Below are positions 61,782 through 64,000 of a DNA stretch of 64,000 nt, piece after piece. Position 1 is the stretch's first letter. The number at the start of each line of letters is the position of its first letter. This DNA is from Oenanthe sinensis. Lineage: Eukaryota; Streptophyta; Magnoliopsida; Apiales; Apiaceae. The position numbers and the translations under genes are program-made. The stretch covers positions 17,707,375 through 17,771,374 of the forward strand of contig CM053801.1 of NCBI GenBank assembly GCA_028671895.1. The letters run 5' to 3'. Below the pieces are notes generated by a model, which was not told where the DNA came from, made no database searches, and saw nothing but the letters and a program-made list of their open reading frames with translations.

Positions 61782-62660
61782 ACCTATCATTGAAGAATTG
61801 AAGACATTGTGAAACACTAGAGTAGAAACATTTGATCAATTTTGGAAGAAAAATTTTACAATGAGAGCATCTCTTATGTGAACGATCAGTGATTTTTCTA
61901 CTATGAGTATGATAAGTGGATAGTCGAGAAAAGGGAAAATGGGATGTCCAATTTGTCTTGGAAGGGTACAAGGTTTTCAATTGAAATATTCTGGAAAATG
62001 TTGTTTTCATGGCACTAATAGAATATTTCTTGAACCCAATGATCCAATGCGCAAATCAAGCAATCTATTCCAAAATACCGAAACAAGAGTGTTTCATGGT
62101 CGTTTGTCCAGTGAGAATGTAAAGAATTTAATTGATGGGGTCGTTTTCCCACCATACAGAAAAACTACTTCCAAATCGAGACCTCTCGGCTACGGAGTTG
62201 ACCATCATTGGACTCACAAATCGATGTTTTATGAACTCCCTTATTGGTCATCACATAGTGTTCGACATTGCATTGATATCATGCATATCGAAAAGAATGT
62301 GTTCGAGAATATATTATTCACTATCATAAATGTTGCAAAGTCAAAGGATCATAAAAAGGCAAGATTGGATTGCAAACACTTTAATTTGTTACCTCATCTT
62401 TGGATGTTAGAAAATGGCAAGAAACCTAAAGCGTCATTCACCCTCAACCGGAAACAACTTAAACTTTTGTGCGAATGAATTTGCTCACTTAAGCTTCCAA
62501 ACGGTTATGCCTCAAATATATCGCGTTGTTGTAATGTTAGTGAGTTGAAAATTTTCAGATTCAAGTCACATGATTGTCACATTTTTTTCAAAAATTAATG
62601 CATCTTTCCTTCCGTGAGCTTCTACCCCAACCAATTGTAGATGCCTTAACGACAATTTCA
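60549..62660 (+). pseudogene. CACTA TNP2-type transposase, decayed
   Basis: The start ATG follows a TTGTGTAG splice acceptor (60548), and the leader exon probably ends at GTAAG near 60391. The N-terminus has the transposase-associated domain (residues 1-65, RCPCKNCKN). A shift leads to 60713-61480, with a central Cys-rich CDICSES and RLQRLYMS, ending at SHPADGE. Then come DRRYMSFA, NVRLGLATDGFNSFG and YNLPPSMCMKK (61480-61700), PIIEELKTL after a TA repeat, and 61939-62478 (YWSSHSVRHCIDIMHIEKNVFENI). A stop follows at a Trp codon, then LPNGYASNISRC and KSHDCH up to about 62660. This order matches En/Spm TNP2. At least five stops and shifts make it non-functional. Confidence 0.85.
61712..61779 (+). 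repeat. (TA)n microsatellite inside the transposase reading frame
   Basis: 68 bp of TA replace a few codons between GKDI and RPIIEELK. It is open on both strands as Tyr-Ile repeats, which are not real proteins. Confidence 0.93.
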
Positions 62661-62665
62661 AATTT

Positions 62666-62668
<3 letters not shown>

Positions 62669-62710
<42 letters not shown>
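62669..62710 (+). repeat. (TA)n microsatellite downstream of the transposase relic
   Basis: A perfect TA run that ends the readable transposase similarity. Confidence 0.93.
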
Positions 62711-62712
<2 letters not shown>

Positions 62713-63603
62713 TCTTTGTACCGAGGTTATATATACACACACACACATAAAATTTGTATCGTTACTGGATTATATATATACTGGATATTATGCTCTTGTT
62801 TGATTTTGATTTCATGATTTGTGTTATTTCTCTTAACATTATTTTATTGATATATACACACACATGTATGCCTACATATTTGATCGTTTAATATTTGATA
62901 TGTATGCCTACATGTACTTTATTTTTGTGATTTATGCTAAAGTTATGCTTTTTTATTGCAAAAATTGTGGATATTTTGTGCTAAGTTATGAAATATTTGT
63001 GCTTTTTTCATTATTCTCGTACTTTGCATGTCATTGTTCGTCGGTTATGTATTTTTTTTCAAATATTCATATTTTGGAAATGTGAGTCTAATTAATTAAG
63101 AAATGGATTTTGAATATGATTTGAATGTTAAGTGGGTGTGGGTTATGGTTAATTGCTATATATAAGTGCATATATATAGTGTTTGTTATGGTTTTGGATA
63201 GTTTTGGTATGGTATATATATAATTTATTATATAATTAAGTCGAAGGTTATAGTGTTTATTATTGTTTTGTAGTGTTTTGTTATATATGTAGTTTATTTT
63301 AATTTGGTATACTATAGTATTTGTTATGATTTTTGTAGAGTTTAATTTGAGTTATTTTGATTTGGCGTGGATCGATACTTATTGATATAAGTAGATTCAT
63401 TACTATATATAGGTGTTAATTGTATTGCGCTTATGTTAATAGTGGGCTTAATGTGTCATGTCTATATATGATATGCATATATAAGTGATATATATAGTGT
63501 TTGTTATGGTTTTGGATGGTTTTAGTATGGTACTATATATAATTTATTATATAAGTTGAAGGTTAGATTGTTAAGCAGTATGATTTATTGCATATTATTG
63601 CAG
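62711..63603 (+). other. CACTA internal noncoding DNA
   Basis: T-rich DNA with TATATATAG-containing short repeats. A GTGTTTGTTATGGTTTTGGA stretch occurs at about 63180 and again at about 63498. It is probably an intron, since it ends in an ATTGCAG acceptor at 63603. Confidence 0.5.
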
Positions 63604-63756
63604 GCACGTGAGGAGGCCGAAGCCGTGAAGGCACTGGAGCTATTGGATGTTATTGATGACGAGTCATTTGATCCCGCTGCGGACGAGAAAGAGACTGAGG
63701 ATGGCGATGAGGATGACGGGCATGATGACAACGACTCTGATGTTTCCGTCTACTAG
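63604..63756 (+). CDS. Putative last exon of a CACTA-encoded protein (acidic tail)
   Basis: It follows a TTATTGCAG acceptor and reads AREEAEAVKALELLDVIDDE then a strongly acidic Asp/Glu tail to TAG. Base composition is GC-rich compared with its surroundings, as expected for coding DNA. It could be the C-terminus of the transposase or of a second CACTA protein. The upstream exons are not identifiable with confidence. Confidence 0.5.
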   Translation, partial: AREEAEAVKALELLDVIDDESFDPAADEKETEDGDEDDGHDDNDSDVSVY

Positions 63757-64000
63757 TTTGTGGCTTGTTTTTTGAACTTTGTTTTTGAGGTTTATATGCA
63801 TTCGGATGATATGGTTTCTAGTGGATTTATGTTTTAATCCATTTATTTTGAATGAATTATGACTGTGTTGTGGAGGTACCTAGTTGTAGTAGGTACCGAT
63901 GATATTTGAATTTGGTCGGTCAGAAATTTGAATTTGCTTTTGTTAGATTAGTTTGTGAATGTTTTTGTTGGATTTGTGTTGTTGGATTAGTTTCTGCATG

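Larger units (their letters stand above)
59766..64000 (+). mobile_element. CACTA (En/Spm) transposon, left part; right end outside the window
   Basis: It begins CACTACAAGAAAATTG at 59766, the canonical plant CACTA terminus. The subterminal zone (59790-60245) contains about 14 copies of ACCGACC/GGTCGG words in both orientations, like the transposase-binding repeats of En/Spm. It encloses the TNP2-type transposase relic and an acidic downstream exon. GGTCGGTCAGAAAT-type words reappear at about 63915, suggesting the right subterminal zone starts near the window edge. The 3-bp target duplication cannot be checked because the other end is missing. Confidence 0.88.

Overview
The window is plant nuclear DNA, from a dicot and perhaps an asterid, though I cannot name the species. 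The evidence is GT-AG introns, an RNA polymerase II RPB4 subunit gene, a CYP78A P450, a RIN4/NOI protein, Sirevirus-like Ty1/copia elements and a CACTA transposon. It is AT-rich. Roughly half of it is recognisable transposon sequence, much of it nested and broken.

Layout. 1-4.6 kb: the 3' end of a minus-strand Sirevirus-like element (LTR plus a decayed third ORF) and a second LTR-like repeat. 4.7-5.6 kb: relic exons of an EMB8-like alpha/beta hydrolase. 6.7-8.05 kb: a hAT-type element that itself carries a solo copia LTR. 9.0-16.45 kb: a second EMB8-like copy, nearly complete in exons but with a nonsense codon and damaged splice sites. 16.9-24.6 kb: a full-length but decayed copia element whose two LTRs do not match. 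24.6-27.5 kb: unclassified LTR-like DNA and a truncated LTR. 27.5-34.1 kb: the 3' half of a minus-strand Sirevirus-like element with a third ORF of about 1,350 codons broken by only two stops. 34.1-40.6 kb: the 3' half of a plus-strand element, joined back to back to the previous one and interrupted by a solo LTR.

41.4-45.9 kb: NRPB4 (six coding exons, apparently intact). 49.9-52.8 kb: a small RIN4/NOI-domain gene. 54.7-55.1 kb: a hAT MITE with a perfect 8-bp target duplication. 56.8-58.7 kb: an intact CYP78A gene with a TATA box. 59.77 kb to the window end: the left part of a CACTA transposon with terminal CACTA sequence, subterminal ACCGACC repeats, a decayed TNP2-type transposase and an acidic 3' exon.

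The most interesting signal is in the copia elements. Each LTR lineage carries its own short word repeated many times: CAGAGTYTA, TCGAGAAGTC, TCAATTGATG, TGACAGTAA or AGCAAGCTGA. In at least three lineages the same word also recurs inside the coding or spacer DNA of that element. Together with a large, basic, nuclear-looking third ORF that shows no envelope features, this suggests a self-recognition or anti-silencing system. That reading is inference. The three apparently functional host genes (NRPB4, the NOI gene and CYP78A) are unrelated in function and separated by repeat-rich DNA.
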